A DNA stretch of 64,000 bases, taken from assembly GCA_002422085.1 (NCBI GenBank), contig DISZ01000018.1:6962-70961 (forward strand), read 5' to 3'. Below are positions 50,596 through 60,504 of the stretch, piece by piece. The notes under the pieces were generated by a model, which saw nothing but the letters and a program-made list of their open reading frames with translations, was not told the origin of the DNA and did no database searches. How positions within the stretch are numbered: position 1 is the first letter of the stretch; each line of letters opens with the position of its first letter. The stretch comes from Rhodobacteraceae bacterium UBA6197 (lineage in GTDB: Bacteria; Pseudomonadota; Alphaproteobacteria; Rhodobacterales; Rhodobacteraceae). The position numbers and the translations under genes are program-made.

Positions 50596-53500
50596 TCAGT
50601 GTTCCGGCACCAGAATTTCACGTTTTCCGACGTGGTTCGCCGAGGTGACGATGCCCTGATCTTCCATCTGTTCAACCAGCCGCGCGGCTTTGTTGTAGCC
50701 GATGCCCAGCTTGCGCTGGATATATGAGGTCGAGCACTTGCGGTCCTTTATCACGATCGCCACGGCGGTGTCATAGAGCGCGTTTTCCACATCGTCGCCG
50801 CCACCAAGGCCCAGCACCGCGTCGATATCGCCTTCGCGGTCCTCATCGGGGCCTTCGACCACGCCGGACATATATTCCGGCGGACCAAAGGATTTCAGAT
50901 GGTTGACGATTTCCTCGACTTCTTCGTCGCTGACGAAGGGGCCGTGAATACGGGTGATCCGCGCGCCTCCGGCCATGTAAAGCATATCGCCCATGCCCAA
51001 AAGCTGCTCGGCGCCCTGTTCGCCCAGGATCGTGCGGCTATCGATTTTCGAGGTCACCTGGAACGAGATCCGGGTCGGGAAGTTGGCCTTGATCGTGCCG
51101 GTGATGACATCGACCGAGGGCCGCTGCGTGGCCATGATAAGATGGATGCCCGAGGCCCGCGCCATCTGCGCAAGGCGTTGAATACAGGCCTCGATTTCCT
51201 TCCCGGCAACCATCATCAGGTCGGCCATCTCATCGACGATCACCACGATATAGGGAATCGTCGAGGGGGTGAATTCGTCGGTCTCGAAGATCGGCTCGCC
51301 AGTATCTTCGTCAAAGCCGGTCTGCACGGTGCGTTTGAAGGTCTCGCCTTTGGCCAACGCCTCGCGGACGCGACCGTTGAAGCCTTCGATGTTGCGCACG
51401 CCCATTTTCGACATCTTGCGGTAGCGCTCTTCCATCTCGCCGACGACCCATTTCAGCGCGACGACCGCCTTTTTCGGGTCGGTCACAACGGGCGAAAGCA
51501 GGTGCGGAATGCCGTCATAGACGGACAGCTCCAGCATCTTGGGGTCGATCATGATCAGCCGGCATTCCTCGGGCGAAAGCTTGTAAAGCAGGCTCAGGAT
51601 CATCGTGTTGATCGCCACCGATTTGCCCGATCCGGTGGTCCCGGCGATCAACAGGTGGGGCATCTTGGCAAGATTCGCCACGATCGGTTCGCCGGCGATG
51701 TCTTTGCCCAGCGCCAGCGGCAGGCGCATGTTGCTGTCGCCAAAGTCGCGGGCAGCCAGAATTTCGCGCAACACCACCTTTTCGCGATGCGCGTTGGGCA
51801 GTTCGATACCGATGACCGAACGCCCCGGCACCGTCGAGACGCGCGCCGACAGCGCCGACATCGACCGCGCGATATCATCGGCCAGGCCGATGACCCGGCT
51901 GGCCTTCAGACCAGGCGCCGGTTCCAGCTCATACATCGTGACCACTGGACCGGGGCGCACGGAAACGATCTCGCCTTTGACGCCATAGTCATCAAGCACG
52001 TTTTCCAGCATCCGCGCGTTTTCTTCCAACGCATCATCTGACAGCGTGTGGCGTTGGATCGTGACCGGGTTCATCAACAGGTTCAGCGGAGGGTGTTCGT
52101 AGGCCGGGGCCTCGGGTTCCAGCTTCAGCTTGGGCTGCGCCTCGGCCATCGCCTGACGCGACGGAGCAGGGGATTTCTTCGGCGCGTGTTGCACCACGCG
52201 GCGCTGTTCCGCAGCAGGAATGACCACGCGATTCAGCGGTGCGCGCAGGGTGGGCTCGACGAAATCGTCGTCATCCTCGTCATCGTCCAGCGCGGCAAAG
52301 GCGTTGCGATCAAAGTCCGAACTGACGTTCCACAGTTCGTCATCCTGAGCATGGTCAGAATGGCGCAGATCGTCGTCCGGATCCGGCGCCGCGGCCTCTT
52401 GCGTCGGCCAAGGCGTTTCGACCAAGGCCGTGGGGGCGGGTGCCGCACAGACGGCCGTACGCGCGGCTGGCATCGGCATATAGCGCGGTGCGGCCTGAAG
52501 AGGAGGCTCGGCGCGGAAGGGTTCGGGTGGGGCGTGACGCGGCGTGGCGGCCAGCGGTTTGGGGCCGCGCGCAAGACGCGCCGCTACCGCCGACAGGACC
52601 GAAGCCGGGGTCGTCCCCGAGGGCTCGGGTCGCGTGACCGCCTCTGTTTCCGGTTCGGCCCAGACAGGGCGCGGATCCGCGCGCAACTGGCCCGTCGGGG
52701 CCGCAAAGCCAGAGTTCGCGTGACCGTGCATCGCCGGCTCAAGCCGTGCCACGGGTGCTGCGCTTGCGGCGCGGGTTTTGACGGCATTGGCAATGCGCGT
52801 GCGGATGCGGTCTTCGCTGGGCGCCTCAAGCTGGGAATTGTCCCAATCATAGGCATTTTCAACCAGTTCGGGTTCCAGATCCGGCGTTGGCTCGGGTTCC
52901 ACGGCGCGGCGGATCCGGTTGATCAGGGTCGCACGCTCGGCGGCGGGGGCGGCAGGGTGGGGCTGGCTGGCATCCCACGCGGCCTGTTGCGCCTGCCAAT
53001 TGGCCAGTTCGGTGGCCCGTTGAACGGCCTCGGCGCGGCGTGCGCGGGCGCGGGCAATCGCTGTTTGCGCCGCCTGAACCGAGGCAGCGGCGCCCCGGCC
53101 CAAAAGCATCATCAGCCCGGCATAAAGCGTCACCGCGCCCAGCATCAGGAAACGTGCGATGGCGCGCAGCTCGGGCAGATCAAAGCCCAGCACAAAGGCC
53201 CCCATCGCCAGCATCAGCACCGCAAAGATCAGCGCCATCAGCTTCATCCCGAAGGCCCCCGACACCGGCGACATCCCCAAAATCGACCCGGCAACCATAT
53301 CGCCGAAATGCCCGCCCAATCCGAACGCCTGACCCCATTCGGCCCCCGGCACCAAAAGCGCCGCATAGGCCGAGGCCAATGCCAGACCGATCGGCAAGAA
53401 GGTTGCGCGGCTCAGGGCGCGTTCCTCGCCGCGATGGGTCACAAAGCGCAGCCCCCAGACGATTAGCCCCAGCGGCAGCACCCAGGCACCAAACCCCACG

Positions 53501-53739
53501 ATGATATAGAGCGGCGAAGCAATGCCCGCCCCCAGATGCCCAAGCAAATTGTGCACCGGCGCGTCCGAGGCAACCATCCAGCTTGGGTCTTCGGGCGAAT
53601 AGCTGGCCAGCATCAATGCCACCAGCGCGCCCAGCACCACCAGAGCCGCGCCCAGCAGTTCCTTGCCGCGACGTTCCAGCACGGCTTGCGTGTTCTGGTC
53701 CAAAAGCGGGTCGCGCTGTCGTGCCTGATAAGATGCCAT
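50596..53739 (-). CDS. ftsK: DNA translocase FtsK
   Basis: This 1047-residue protein has an N-terminal membrane domain with about four helices (first 200 residues). A long low-complexity Pro/Ala/Glu linker covers about 220-560. The RecA-like motor has Walker A GTTGSGKSVAIN (about 694) and Walker B VVIVDEMADLMM (about 828). The C-terminal gamma winged helix reads CSTSYIQRKLGIGYNKAARL, recognising KOPS. It coordinates chromosome dimer resolution with division at the septum. It precedes lolA and follows the aminotransferase by 12 bp. Confidence 0.97.
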   Translation of the reverse strand: MASYQARQRDPLLDQNTQAVLERRGKELLGAALVVLGALVALMLASYSPEDPSWMVASDAPVHNLLGHLGAGIASPLYIIVGFGAWVLPLGLIVWGLRFVTHRGEERALSRATFLPIGLALASAYAALLVPGAEWGQAFGLGGHFGDMVAGSILGMSPVSGAFGMKLMALIFAVLMLAMGAFVLGFDLPELRAIARFLMLGAVTLYAGLMMLLGRGAAASVQAAQTAIARARARRAEAVQRATELANWQAQQAAWDASQPHPAAPAAERATLINRIRRAVEPEPTPDLEPELVENAYDWDNSQLEAPSEDRIRTRIANAVKTRAASAAPVARLEPAMHGHANSGFAAPTGQLRADPRPVWAEPETEAVTRPEPSGTTPASVLSAVAARLARGPKPLAATPRHAPPEPFRAEPPLQAAPRYMPMPAARTAVCAAPAPTALVETPWPTQEAAAPDPDDDLRHSDHAQDDELWNVSSDFDRNAFAALDDDEDDDDFVEPTLRAPLNRVVIPAAEQRRVVQHAPKKSPAPSRQAMAEAQPKLKLEPEAPAYEHPPLNLLMNPVTIQRHTLSDDALEENARMLENVLDDYGVKGEIVSVRPGPVVTMYELEPAPGLKASRVIGLADDIARSMSALSARVSTVPGRSVIGIELPNAHREKVVLREILAARDFGDSNMRLPLALGKDIAGEPIVANLAKMPHLLIAGTTGSGKSVAINTMILSLLYKLSPEECRLIMIDPKMLELSVYDGIPHLLSPVVTDPKKAVVALKWVVGEMEERYRKMSKMGVRNIEGFNGRVREALAKGETFKRTVQTGFDEDTGEPIFETDEFTPSTIPYIVVIVDEMADLMMVAGKEIEACIQRLAQMARASGIHLIMATQRPSVDVITGTIKANFPTRISFQVTSKIDSRTILGEQGAEQLLGMGDMLYMAGGARITRIHGPFVSDEEVEEIVNHLKSFGPPEYMSGVVEGPDEDREGDIDAVLGLGGGDDVENALYDTAVAIVIKDRKCSTSYIQRKLGIGYNKAARLVEQMEDQGIVTSANHVGKREILVPEH

Positions 53740-53751
53740 GTTTACCCGTCC

Positions 53752-54930
53752 TCACGCATAAAGGCAGTCGCGTAGACAAATCAGCCCGCGCTGCGTTTCT
53801 TCTTTTGGGGCGACCAGAGCCACCCGAATATAACCTTTGCCGGGGTTATCCCCGTTCACATCGCGCGACAGATAGGCGCCGGGCAGAACCCGCACGCCCG
53901 TTTCGCGCCAGAGCCGCAGCGCGGCCTCTTCGCCGTCGGTCACCGGCAGCCACAGGAAAAAGCCGCCCTCGGGCGTGTGATAGCTGTTCACCCCCGCAAA
54001 GACCTGTTCGGCGATGTCGTATTTCGCAGCGTAAAGCGCGCGGTTTTCCACCACATGCGTTTCGTCATTCCAGGCGCGTTCGGAAACGCGCTGCAACGGC
54101 AGGGGCAGCGGCGCGCCCGCATAGGCGCGCAGTTGCCGGATGCGGGCGATGCTTTGCGCCCCCCCCGCACAGAACCCCGACCGCAGCCCCGGCATGTTCG
54201 AACGTTTGGAAAGCGAATGGAACACCACCACGCGTTCGGGGTCGGTGCCCTCTTGCGTCGCCACCTCAAGCGCGCCGGGGGGCGGAGCATTGCGCCAGAT
54301 CTCGGAATAGCACTCGTCGGCGAATAGCCGAAAATCGTGCTTCTCAGCCAGCGCCAGCAGGGTTTTCAGATACCCACGCGACGCCACTGCCCCTTGCGGG
54401 TTCGCGGGCGAACACAGATAGGCAATCGCGGTGCGGTTCAGCACCTCGGCGGGAAGGCTGGCAAAATCGGGCAGAAAGCCGGTTTCCTCGGTCGCGGGCA
54501 CAAAAACCGGCTCGGCCCCCACTGCCAGCGCCGCCACCGCATAGACCTGATAAAACGGGTTCGGGATCAGCACCACCGGCCGCTGGCCGTTCTTCAACTC
54601 GGGGCAAAGCGCGATCGCCGCGTTGAACAACCCCTCGCGGGTGCCATTCAGCGCCATCACCCGATCCGGCGCAACCTCAGCACCATAGCGCCGCTTGAGC
54701 CAGCCGGTGATCGCCGACAGCAATTCGGGCGACCCTTCGTTCGGCGGGTAAAACGCGAACTCCTGCACGCTGTCGGCCAGGGTCTGCGCCAGAAAACCCG
54801 GCATGGGGTGCCGCGGCTCGCCAATGGTCATGGCGATGGGATCACCGCCGGGGGCGTGATGATCCAGCAATTTCCGCAACCTCGGAAACGCATATTCGGG
54901 CAGGTTCGAGAACCGCTCGGGAAATGCCAT
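53752..54930 (-). CDS. Class I/II PLP aminotransferase (DapC-like)
   Basis: This 392-residue enzyme has MAFPERFSNLPEYAFPRL at its start, ALNGTREGLFNA near residue 105, NPFYQVYAVAALAVGAEP, and the PLP-lysine site VVFHSLSKRSNMPGLRSGF (Lys near 240). It resembles N-succinyl-diaminopimelate aminotransferases of alphaproteobacteria; the substrate needs testing. Start ATG 54930 is used; an earlier ATG at 54954 lacks a good ribosome-binding site. Confidence 0.88.
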   Translation of the reverse strand: MAFPERFSNLPEYAFPRLRKLLDHHAPGGDPIAMTIGEPRHPMPGFLAQTLADSVQEFAFYPPNEGSPELLSAITGWLKRRYGAEVAPDRVMALNGTREGLFNAAIALCPELKNGQRPVVLIPNPFYQVYAVAALAVGAEPVFVPATEETGFLPDFASLPAEVLNRTAIAYLCSPANPQGAVASRGYLKTLLALAEKHDFRLFADECYSEIWRNAPPPGALEVATQEGTDPERVVVFHSLSKRSNMPGLRSGFCAGGAQSIARIRQLRAYAGAPLPLPLQRVSERAWNDETHVVENRALYAAKYDIAEQVFAGVNSYHTPEGGFFLWLPVTDGEEAALRLWRETGVRVLPGAYLSRDVNGDNPGKGYIRVALVAPKEETQRGLICLRDCLYA

Positions 54931-55048
54931 ATCTGCCTCGCTCGTCGGAGTCATGTCGCCCCGTTTCGCCCAAGATTAGCCAAGAGCCGCGGCCACGTCC
55001 AGAAAAAGCGATGAATCCCCGGCGCTTGGGGGGTGTTATTGTGGCATT

Positions 55049-56365
55049 TCAGCCAAGAGCGGCCTCGGCAGCCATACCCAGCCGCAGCAAACGGTCTTCG
55101 CTGCCCGGCGCCGCCATCAGGCTGATGCCGGTCGCCGGAAGCCCGGTGGGCAGCGTCAGCACGCAAAGCCCGAAGATATTTCCAATGCGGGTGTTGCGCA
55201 GCGCCAGCAGGTTCTCGGTGGCGAAATAGGCCGGATCGGTCAGCAGGCGTTCGGCATCGGGCGGCAGGATCGGCGCGGTCGGCACCAGCACCGCATCATA
55301 GCCCGCCGTTGCCGCCTGCCACGCGGCGCGCAGCCGGTCAAGCCGCGCCCAAGCCGCCACATAATCGGCCGCCAGCACCTGAGCGCCGGTGCGAAACCGT
55401 TCCAGAATAAGCGGATACATCCGGTCGGGATGGGCCTCGATCACGTCTTTCCACAGGCCATAGGCCTCGGGGGCGAACAGCACGCCCGACAGGCCCATCG
55501 CCTCGTCCACCATCGGCAGCGGGTTGCGGGCGATCTGCGCGCCAGCCTTGGCCAGCCGCGCGACCGCGCTTTCAAAGCCCGCCACCGGGGCGTCACGGGC
55601 GGCGTCAAACGGCAGGCCCTCCAGCACCAGAAGCCGCAAACCCGACAGGCCGGCGGCACTGAGATCGGGCGCACGGCGCCCTTCCAGCGCGGCCAGAACC
55701 AGCGCGCAATCTTCGACGCTGCGGGCCAGTGGCCCCACCGTGTCAAACCGCGCGCACAGTGGCACTACCCCGGTCAACGGCAGCCGCCCGGCGGTGGTCT
55801 TCAGCCCGACAAGATCGTTCCATGCCGCCGGGATCCGAACCGAGCCGCCGGTATCGGACCCGACCGCCGCCGCCGCCAGCCCCATCGCCACCGAAACCGC
55901 CGCCCCCGAAGACGAGCCTCCGGGCGCCAGCCTCGGGTCATGCACGTTGGGCGGCGTGGCGGTCATCGGGTTCACCCCCAGCCCCGAAAACGCCAGCTCG
56001 GTCATATGCGTCTTGCCCAGACAGACCGTGCCTTGCAGCGTCGCCAGCCGCAGCACCTCGGCATCCGCGCCGGGCACCCGACCGGCCAGAAGGCGCGACC
56101 CCGCCTCGGTCGCGACACCGGCCGTGTCGAACAGATCCTTCCACGACAACGCCACCCCATCCAGCGGCCCGCGCAGCAGCCCCGCCTTGGCCCGCGAACG
56201 CGCCGCCATCGCCTCGGCGCGGGCGCGGTCGGGGGTCAGGCGCGCATAGATCCGGGGCTCGCCGGCGGCGGCATCCAGATAGGCCTCGACCTGCGCCACC
56301 GGGTCAAGCTTGCCTGCCGCAATCGCGCGGCCCTGCTCGGCCGCTGTCTTCATCCGCCACGCCAT
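55049..56365 (-). CDS. Amidase-signature family amidase
   Basis: This 438-residue protein has the amidase signature: GPLDGVALSWKDLFDTAG (Lys near residue 81), LAPGGSSSGAAVSVAMG (Ser near 150) and GSDTGGSVRIPAAW (nucleophile Ser near 175), a complete Ser-cisSer-Lys triad. There is no gatB or gatC nearby and the length suits a general amidase, not GatA. GGAGGG stands 5 bases before the ATG at 56365. It is divergent from the monooxygenase gene. Confidence 0.9.
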   Translation of the reverse strand: MAWRMKTAAEQGRAIAAGKLDPVAQVEAYLDAAAGEPRIYARLTPDRARAEAMAARSRAKAGLLRGPLDGVALSWKDLFDTAGVATEAGSRLLAGRVPGADAEVLRLATLQGTVCLGKTHMTELAFSGLGVNPMTATPPNVHDPRLAPGGSSSGAAVSVAMGLAAAAVGSDTGGSVRIPAAWNDLVGLKTTAGRLPLTGVVPLCARFDTVGPLARSVEDCALVLAALEGRRAPDLSAAGLSGLRLLVLEGLPFDAARDAPVAGFESAVARLAKAGAQIARNPLPMVDEAMGLSGVLFAPEAYGLWKDVIEAHPDRMYPLILERFRTGAQVLAADYVAAWARLDRLRAAWQAATAGYDAVLVPTAPILPPDAERLLTDPAYFATENLLALRNTRIGNIFGLCVLTLPTGLPATGISLMAAPGSEDRLLRLGMAAEAALG

Positions 56366-56444
56366 CGCACCCTCCGGTTTTGCCGAAAGGCTAGCGGCAA
56401 GCGCGCGCATGGACAATCCCGCACAAGGCGCCATATTGGCGGGT

Positions 56445-57671
56445 ATGAAACAGGATGCAGACGTAATCATCGCGGGCGGAGGGCTGAACGGCCCGGCCTT
56501 GGGGCTGGCACTGGGGCAGGCCGGGCTACGGGTGACGGTCGTGGACGCCCAGCCGCCTCGCGCCCGTGCCGATGCCGGCTTTGACGGGCGGGCCTATGCG
56601 CTGGCGATCGCCTCGCAGCGGCTGCTGGCGGCGATCGGCGTCTGGCCTGTGGTGGCCGACAATGCGCAGGCCCTGACGGCGGTCAAAGCGGCCGACGGCC
56701 GTGCGGGCGAGGGTCCCGCGCCATTCTTTTTGCACTTTGACGCGGCTGAATTGGACCAAGGCCCGGTCGGCTATATGCTGGAAGACCGCTTCCTTTACCG
56801 CGCCTTTCTGGCGGCGATGGAGGCCGCGCCCAACCTGACCCATATCGGCGCCACCGCGATTGTGGCGCAAACCCCCGGTGTGGCGGGCGTGACGGTCACG
56901 CTGTCGGACGGGCGCCAGCTTTCGGCGCGGGTGCTGGTGGGGGCCGATGGGCGCCGCTCGGGCGTGGCTGAACGCGCCGGGATCGGCCGCACCGGCTGGG
57001 GCTATGGGCAAACCGCGCTGGTCTGCGCCATCGACCACGAATTGCCCCATGGCGGCATCGCGCATCAATTCTTCATGCCCAGCGGGCCGCTGGCGATCCT
57101 GCCGCTTCCGGGCAACCGCTGCTCGATCGTCTGGAGCGAAACCGACGCCAATGCCGCCACCATCAGTGCGCTGTCCGACGAGGACTTTCTGGCCGTCCTG
57201 CGCCCCCGCTTTGGCGATTTTCTGGGCGAGATCCGGCTTGCCGGGCCGCGCTTTTCCTATCCCTTGAACCTGACCCTGGCCAATGCCTATACCGCGCCAC
57301 GGGTGGCGCTGATCGGCGATGCGGCGCATGGCGTGCATCCGATTGCGGGGCAGGGATTGAACCTTGGTCTGCGCGATGTGGCCGCCCTGGCCGAAGTGTT
57401 GGTCGAGGCCACCCGGCGCGGCGAAGACATCGGCGCCGCGGATGTGCTTGACCGCTACCAAGGCTGGCGGCGGTTCGATTCGACCGCGCTCGCGCTGGGA
57501 ATGGACGGCGTCAACAGATTGTTTTCCAATGATAACCCGCTACTTCGCGCGGGCCGTGACATCGGCATGGGGCTGGTCCAGTCGATCCCCGCATTGCGCC
57601 AGCGCTTCATGCGGCAGGCCGCCGGGCTGAGTGGCCCCCTGCCCCGCTTGCTGCAAGGGCGCGCGCTTTGA
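56445..57671 (+). CDS. UbiH/UbiF/VisC-family FAD monooxygenase
   Basis: This 408-residue flavoprotein has the dinucleotide motif VIIAGGGLNGPALGLALGQ at its N-terminus, LVGADGRRSGVAERAGI near 165 and VALIGDAAHGVHPIAGQGLN near 290 (the DG and GD motifs). It hydroxylates the ubiquinone ring at an unspecified position. GGCGGG precedes the ATG at 56445; an ATG at 56409 would add 12 residues. It converges on the Trm112 gene. Confidence 0.9.
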   Translation: MKQDADVIIAGGGLNGPALGLALGQAGLRVTVVDAQPPRARADAGFDGRAYALAIASQRLLAAIGVWPVVADNAQALTAVKAADGRAGEGPAPFFLHFDAAELDQGPVGYMLEDRFLYRAFLAAMEAAPNLTHIGATAIVAQTPGVAGVTVTLSDGRQLSARVLVGADGRRSGVAERAGIGRTGWGYGQTALVCAIDHELPHGGIAHQFFMPSGPLAILPLPGNRCSIVWSETDANAATISALSDEDFLAVLRPRFGDFLGEIRLAGPRFSYPLNLTLANAYTAPRVALIGDAAHGVHPIAGQGLNLGLRDVAALAEVLVEATRRGEDIGAADVLDRYQGWRRFDSTALALGMDGVNRLFSNDNPLLRAGRDIGMGLVQSIPALRQRFMRQAAGLSGPLPRLLQGRAL

Positions 57672-57737
57672 CGCGCGAGGCCGGGTTCTCGCCGCCCGCC
57701 GTTGGTAGCCCGACAGGGCCTTGAACCGACGCGGCCC

Positions 57738-57941
57738 CTACTCCAGACGCCGCGCCTCATCCTCCAGCAGGATCGGAATACCGCCGCGGATCGGAAAGGC
57801 CAACCCGGCCGGACGCGAGATCAATTCCTGACGCTCGGCGTCATAAAGCAACACTGATTGCGTCAACGGACAGACCAGCGCCTCCAGCATGCGACGATCA
57901 AACAGGGGGCGGCCCGGTGCGGCCTGTTCGGCATCGGTCAT
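57738..57941 (-). CDS. Trm112 family protein
   Basis: This 67-residue zinc-ribbon-like protein reads MLEALVCPLTQSVLLYDAERQELISRPAG, where the first Cys-Pro is the family motif, and FPIRGGIPILLEDEARRLE. It retains only one of the four cysteines of the canonical zinc form. Its ATG at 57941 overlaps the LON-domain gene stop (ATGA). Trm112 activates methyltransferases in eukaryotes; bacterial partners are less defined. Confidence 0.9.
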   Translation of the reverse strand: MTDAEQAAPGRPLFDRRMLEALVCPLTQSVLLYDAERQELISRPAGLAFPIRGGIPILLEDEARRLE

Positions 57942-58576
57942 TGCAAGATTTCCTCACCACCACCCAGCATCGCAAATTCGATCAGCGTGACAAGCGTTTC
58001 GCGCCGGTTGGTCAGGGTCGGCGCCTCGAGCAGCGCCTGTTTGTCTTCGGGATCCATGGGCAGCAGCATCGACAGCGAATTTATCAGCAATTCGTCTTCG
58101 GCCTGCCTGAGGGTTTCCCAATCGACGTCCAGCCCCTGACTGGTAAAATACCGGCCCAGAAGATCCAGAAAGGCGGGGCGGTCAAAACAGCTGTCAACCT
58201 CGACCCGGCCCAGATCGCGCGCGAAGCCTTCCCAACTGACATCGGCGCGCAGATAGGGCGTAAAACCCTGCACTTCGCGCTGCAACCGAAACCGCGACAT
58301 CCCTGAAAGCGTAACCATGTAACGCCCATCCTCAGTTTCCGAGAACCCGGTCAACCGCCCGGCGCAACCGATCGCATTCAGCCGCTCTTCACCTCCCGGC
58401 CCCTGACGCGGCTGGATCATGCCGATCAGCCGCGTCTTGGTTTTCATGCAGTCTTCGAGCATCTGCAGATAACGCGGCTCAAAGATGTGCAGCGGCAGGC
58501 GCGTGCGTGGCAGCAGCAGGGCCCCCGGCAAGGGGAATAGCGGTATCGTCGCAGGCATCTCAGCGGGTTTGATCAT
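57938..58576 (-). CDS. LON peptidase substrate-binding domain protein
   Basis: This 212-residue protein starts ATIPLFPLPGALLLPRTRLP and contains LHIFEPRYLQMLEDC and RLNAIGCAGRLTGFSE, the N-terminal LON domain without the ATPase or protease parts. It probably recognises misfolded substrates or acts as an adaptor. It is flanked by the CnoX-like gene and Trm112 in one minus-strand operon, 26 bp after CnoX. Confidence 0.9.
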   Translation of the reverse strand: MIKPAEMPATIPLFPLPGALLLPRTRLPLHIFEPRYLQMLEDCMKTKTRLIGMIQPRQGPGGEERLNAIGCAGRLTGFSETEDGRYMVTLSGMSRFRLQREVQGFTPYLRADVSWEGFARDLGRVEVDSCFDRPAFLDLLGRYFTSQGLDVDWETLRQAEDELLINSLSMLLPMDPEDKQALLEAPTLTNRRETLVTLIEFAMLGGGEEILQ

Positions 58577-58602
58577 GTGCCTTACCTAGGCCGTAGCGGT
58601 GT

Positions 58603-59493
58603 TTAGACAAATATCATCGACGACAGCCGCCGACGCCCTTTCAAAGCAATCGGATCGGTGGGTTTGAGCGCCTCGAAAATGGTAAGAAGCTGCGCCTTGG
58701 CGGCGCCCTCGTTCCAGTCGCGGTCCCGGCGAAACAGCTCCAGTAGCTGATCGACGGCCTCTGCAATGCGCCCTGCGGCGTGCAGCGCAGTGGCATAGTC
58801 AAAGCGCGCCTGCAAATTGACCGGATCGGCAGTCACAGCCGCCTCAAGCGCGTCAAGCGGCCCGGCCTCGGCGGCCTGTCGCGCCAGTGCCAACTGCGCG
58901 CGCGCCGCCTCGACCGGGGCGGCACCGGCAATCGCGGCGGGCACACCCGCCAGAAACGCATCGGCCTGATCCAGCCCGCCCAGCGCAATATGCGACCGCA
59001 CAAGGCCACCAAAGGCATCGGCGTTCTCCGGCTCTTCGCCGAGGATCGCGGCAAAGGTTTCCGCCGCATCGACCGCAGCACCCTCGCTCAGCATCGCCTC
59101 GGCGGCCTCGATCGCTTCGGCCAGACCGCCATCCCCCGCAAGGGCCGACAGCTTTTCCACGAATTTCTTCAGCTCGGACGGGGCCAGCGCGCCTTGAAAC
59201 CCGTCAACCGGCTGACCCTGCCAGAATCCATAGACCGTGGGGATCGACTGAACCCGCATCTGGCCCGCGATCATCTGGTTTTCGTCCACATTGACCTTGG
59301 CCATCAGAACCTTGCCGCCCGCCGCGTTGACGGCCGCTTCCAGCGCCGGTCCCAGCGTCTTGCATGGCCCACACCATGGTGCCCAGAAATCCACGATCAC
59401 CGGAATTTCTTTCGACTTCTCGACGACCTCGGCCATGAATTCGGCCTCGGTCACATCGCTAACAAATGACTTCGCTTGTCCGTTCCCGAGCAT
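58603..59493 (-). CDS. cnoX: Thioredoxin-TPR protein (CnoX/YbbN-like)
   Basis: This 296-residue protein has an N-terminal thioredoxin fold with an active-site WCGPCK motif (VDFWAPWCGPCKTLG near 38) and a C-terminal TPR-like helical region (from about 120). CnoX is a redox-regulated holdase that hands clients to GroEL; the intact CxxC suggests it also has disulfide activity, unlike the E. coli form. AGGGGGC precedes the ATG at 59493. Confidence 0.9.
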   Translation of the reverse strand: MLGNGQAKSFVSDVTEAEFMAEVVEKSKEIPVIVDFWAPWCGPCKTLGPALEAAVNAAGGKVLMAKVNVDENQMIAGQMRVQSIPTVYGFWQGQPVDGFQGALAPSELKKFVEKLSALAGDGGLAEAIEAAEAMLSEGAAVDAAETFAAILGEEPENADAFGGLVRSHIALGGLDQADAFLAGVPAAIAGAAPVEAARAQLALARQAAEAGPLDALEAAVTADPVNLQARFDYATALHAAGRIAEAVDQLLELFRRDRDWNEGAAKAQLLTIFEALKPTDPIALKGRRRLSSMIFV

Positions 59494-59521
59494 GTCTGCC
59501 CCCTTCGATCTGATTTCCCCC

Positions 59522-59550
59522 TATATGCGCGCGTCATCGCCTTTCGCCAA
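59522..59550 (-). promoter_or_regulatory. Candidate promoter for the cnoX-LON-trm112 operon
   Basis: On the minus strand TTGGCG (59545-59550) and CATATA (59522-59527) are separated by 17 bp, placing a start site about 20 bases before the cnoX ATG. Confidence 0.35.
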
Positions 59551-59574
59551 GGGGGGCATTCCACCGCACCCCGG

Positions 59575-60363
59575 TCAAAGGTCGAATGTCGCGAACACCG
59601 GCACATGATCCGAGGGTTGTTCCCACCCGCGGGCACCGCGCAGGATGCGGCTCGAATGGGCGGCCCCGGCAATATCGGGCGTGGCCCAGACATGATCCAG
59701 CCGCCGCCCCTTGTCGGCACCATCCCAATCGGCGGCGCGATAGGACCACCAACTGTAAAGCTGCCCCTCGGGGATATCCTTGCGCGTCACATCGACCCAT
59801 GCCCCGGCCTCCTGCGCGGCGGCCAGATGCGCAACCTCGATCGGCGTGTGGCTGACAATCTTCAACAGGCTCTTGTGGTTCCAGACATCGTCCTCGCGCG
59901 GGGCAATGTTCAGATCACCCACCAGAATGGCCCGATCGGGACGCTGCCAGTGAAAATAGTCACGCATCTCGGTCAGGTAATCCAGCTTCTGGCCGAACTT
60001 CTCATTCTGGTCTCGGTCCGGCACATCGCCCCCGGCCGGCACATAGAAATTGTGGATGGTCACACCGCTTTCCAGCCGCGCCGCGACATGGCGCGCATGG
60101 CCCAGTTGCGCAAAATCCTCGCCGCCCGCATCCATGATCGGCAGCTTCGACAGGATCGCCACCCCGTTATAGCCCTTTTGCCCCCGCGCCACGATATGGC
60201 CATAGCCCAAGGCCTGAAATGCCTCCAAGGGGATCTTCTCGACCGGACTCTTGCATTCTTGCAAGCACAGGACATCGGGCGCCTCTTCGCGCATCAACCG
60301 CGCCACCAACCCCTCACGCAGTCGGACCGAATTGATGTTCCAGGTGGCAAGGGTGAAACTCAT
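59575..60363 (-). CDS. xth: Exodeoxyribonuclease III
   Basis: This 262-residue AP endonuclease begins MSFTLATWNINSVRLREG and has LCLQECKSP, ILVGDLNIAPREDDVW near 150, and the final WEQPSDHVPVFATF (catalytic His-Asp pair). All exonuclease III metal ligands are recognisable. It acts in base-excision repair. The ATG at 60363 has GGAGAG upstream; an earlier frame to 60435 is unlikely. It is separated from cenR by a terminator and a half palindrome. Confidence 0.95.
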   Translation of the reverse strand: MSFTLATWNINSVRLREGLVARLMREEAPDVLCLQECKSPVEKIPLEAFQALGYGHIVARGQKGYNGVAILSKLPIMDAGGEDFAQLGHARHVAARLESGVTIHNFYVPAGGDVPDRDQNEKFGQKLDYLTEMRDYFHWQRPDRAILVGDLNIAPREDDVWNHKSLLKIVSHTPIEVAHLAAAQEAGAWVDVTRKDIPEGQLYSWWSYRAADWDGADKGRRLDHVWATPDIAGAAHSSRILRGARGWEQPSDHVPVFATFDL

Positions 60364-60433
60364 GGCGCTCTCCTGTTTTGCGCCGCGATCTTCGGCCATC
60401 GGCACGTCAAGGGCAACCCACAGCCGCGCAATC

Positions 60434-60458
60434 AAAAACGCGGGACCAAAGCCCCGCG
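60434..60458 (-). terminator. Intrinsic terminator after cenR
   Basis: On the minus strand CGCGGG pairs with CCCGCG (60439-60444 and 60453-60458) around an 8-nt loop and runs into T5 (60434-60438). Confidence 0.75.
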
Positions 60459-60460
60459 CC

Positions 60461-60493
60461 TTTCATCTTCGTCCAAATATCCCCGCCGGAGGC
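60461..60493. repeat. Half copy (D) of the class I palindrome
   Basis: TTTCATCTTCGTCCAAATAT and the adjoining CCCCGCCGGAGGC reproduce a single 33-nt arm. The second arm is absent; the following bases lead directly into the cenR stop codon. It looks like a truncated or founder arm. Confidence 0.85.
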
Positions 60494-60504
60494 TTCCGCC
60501 CGCC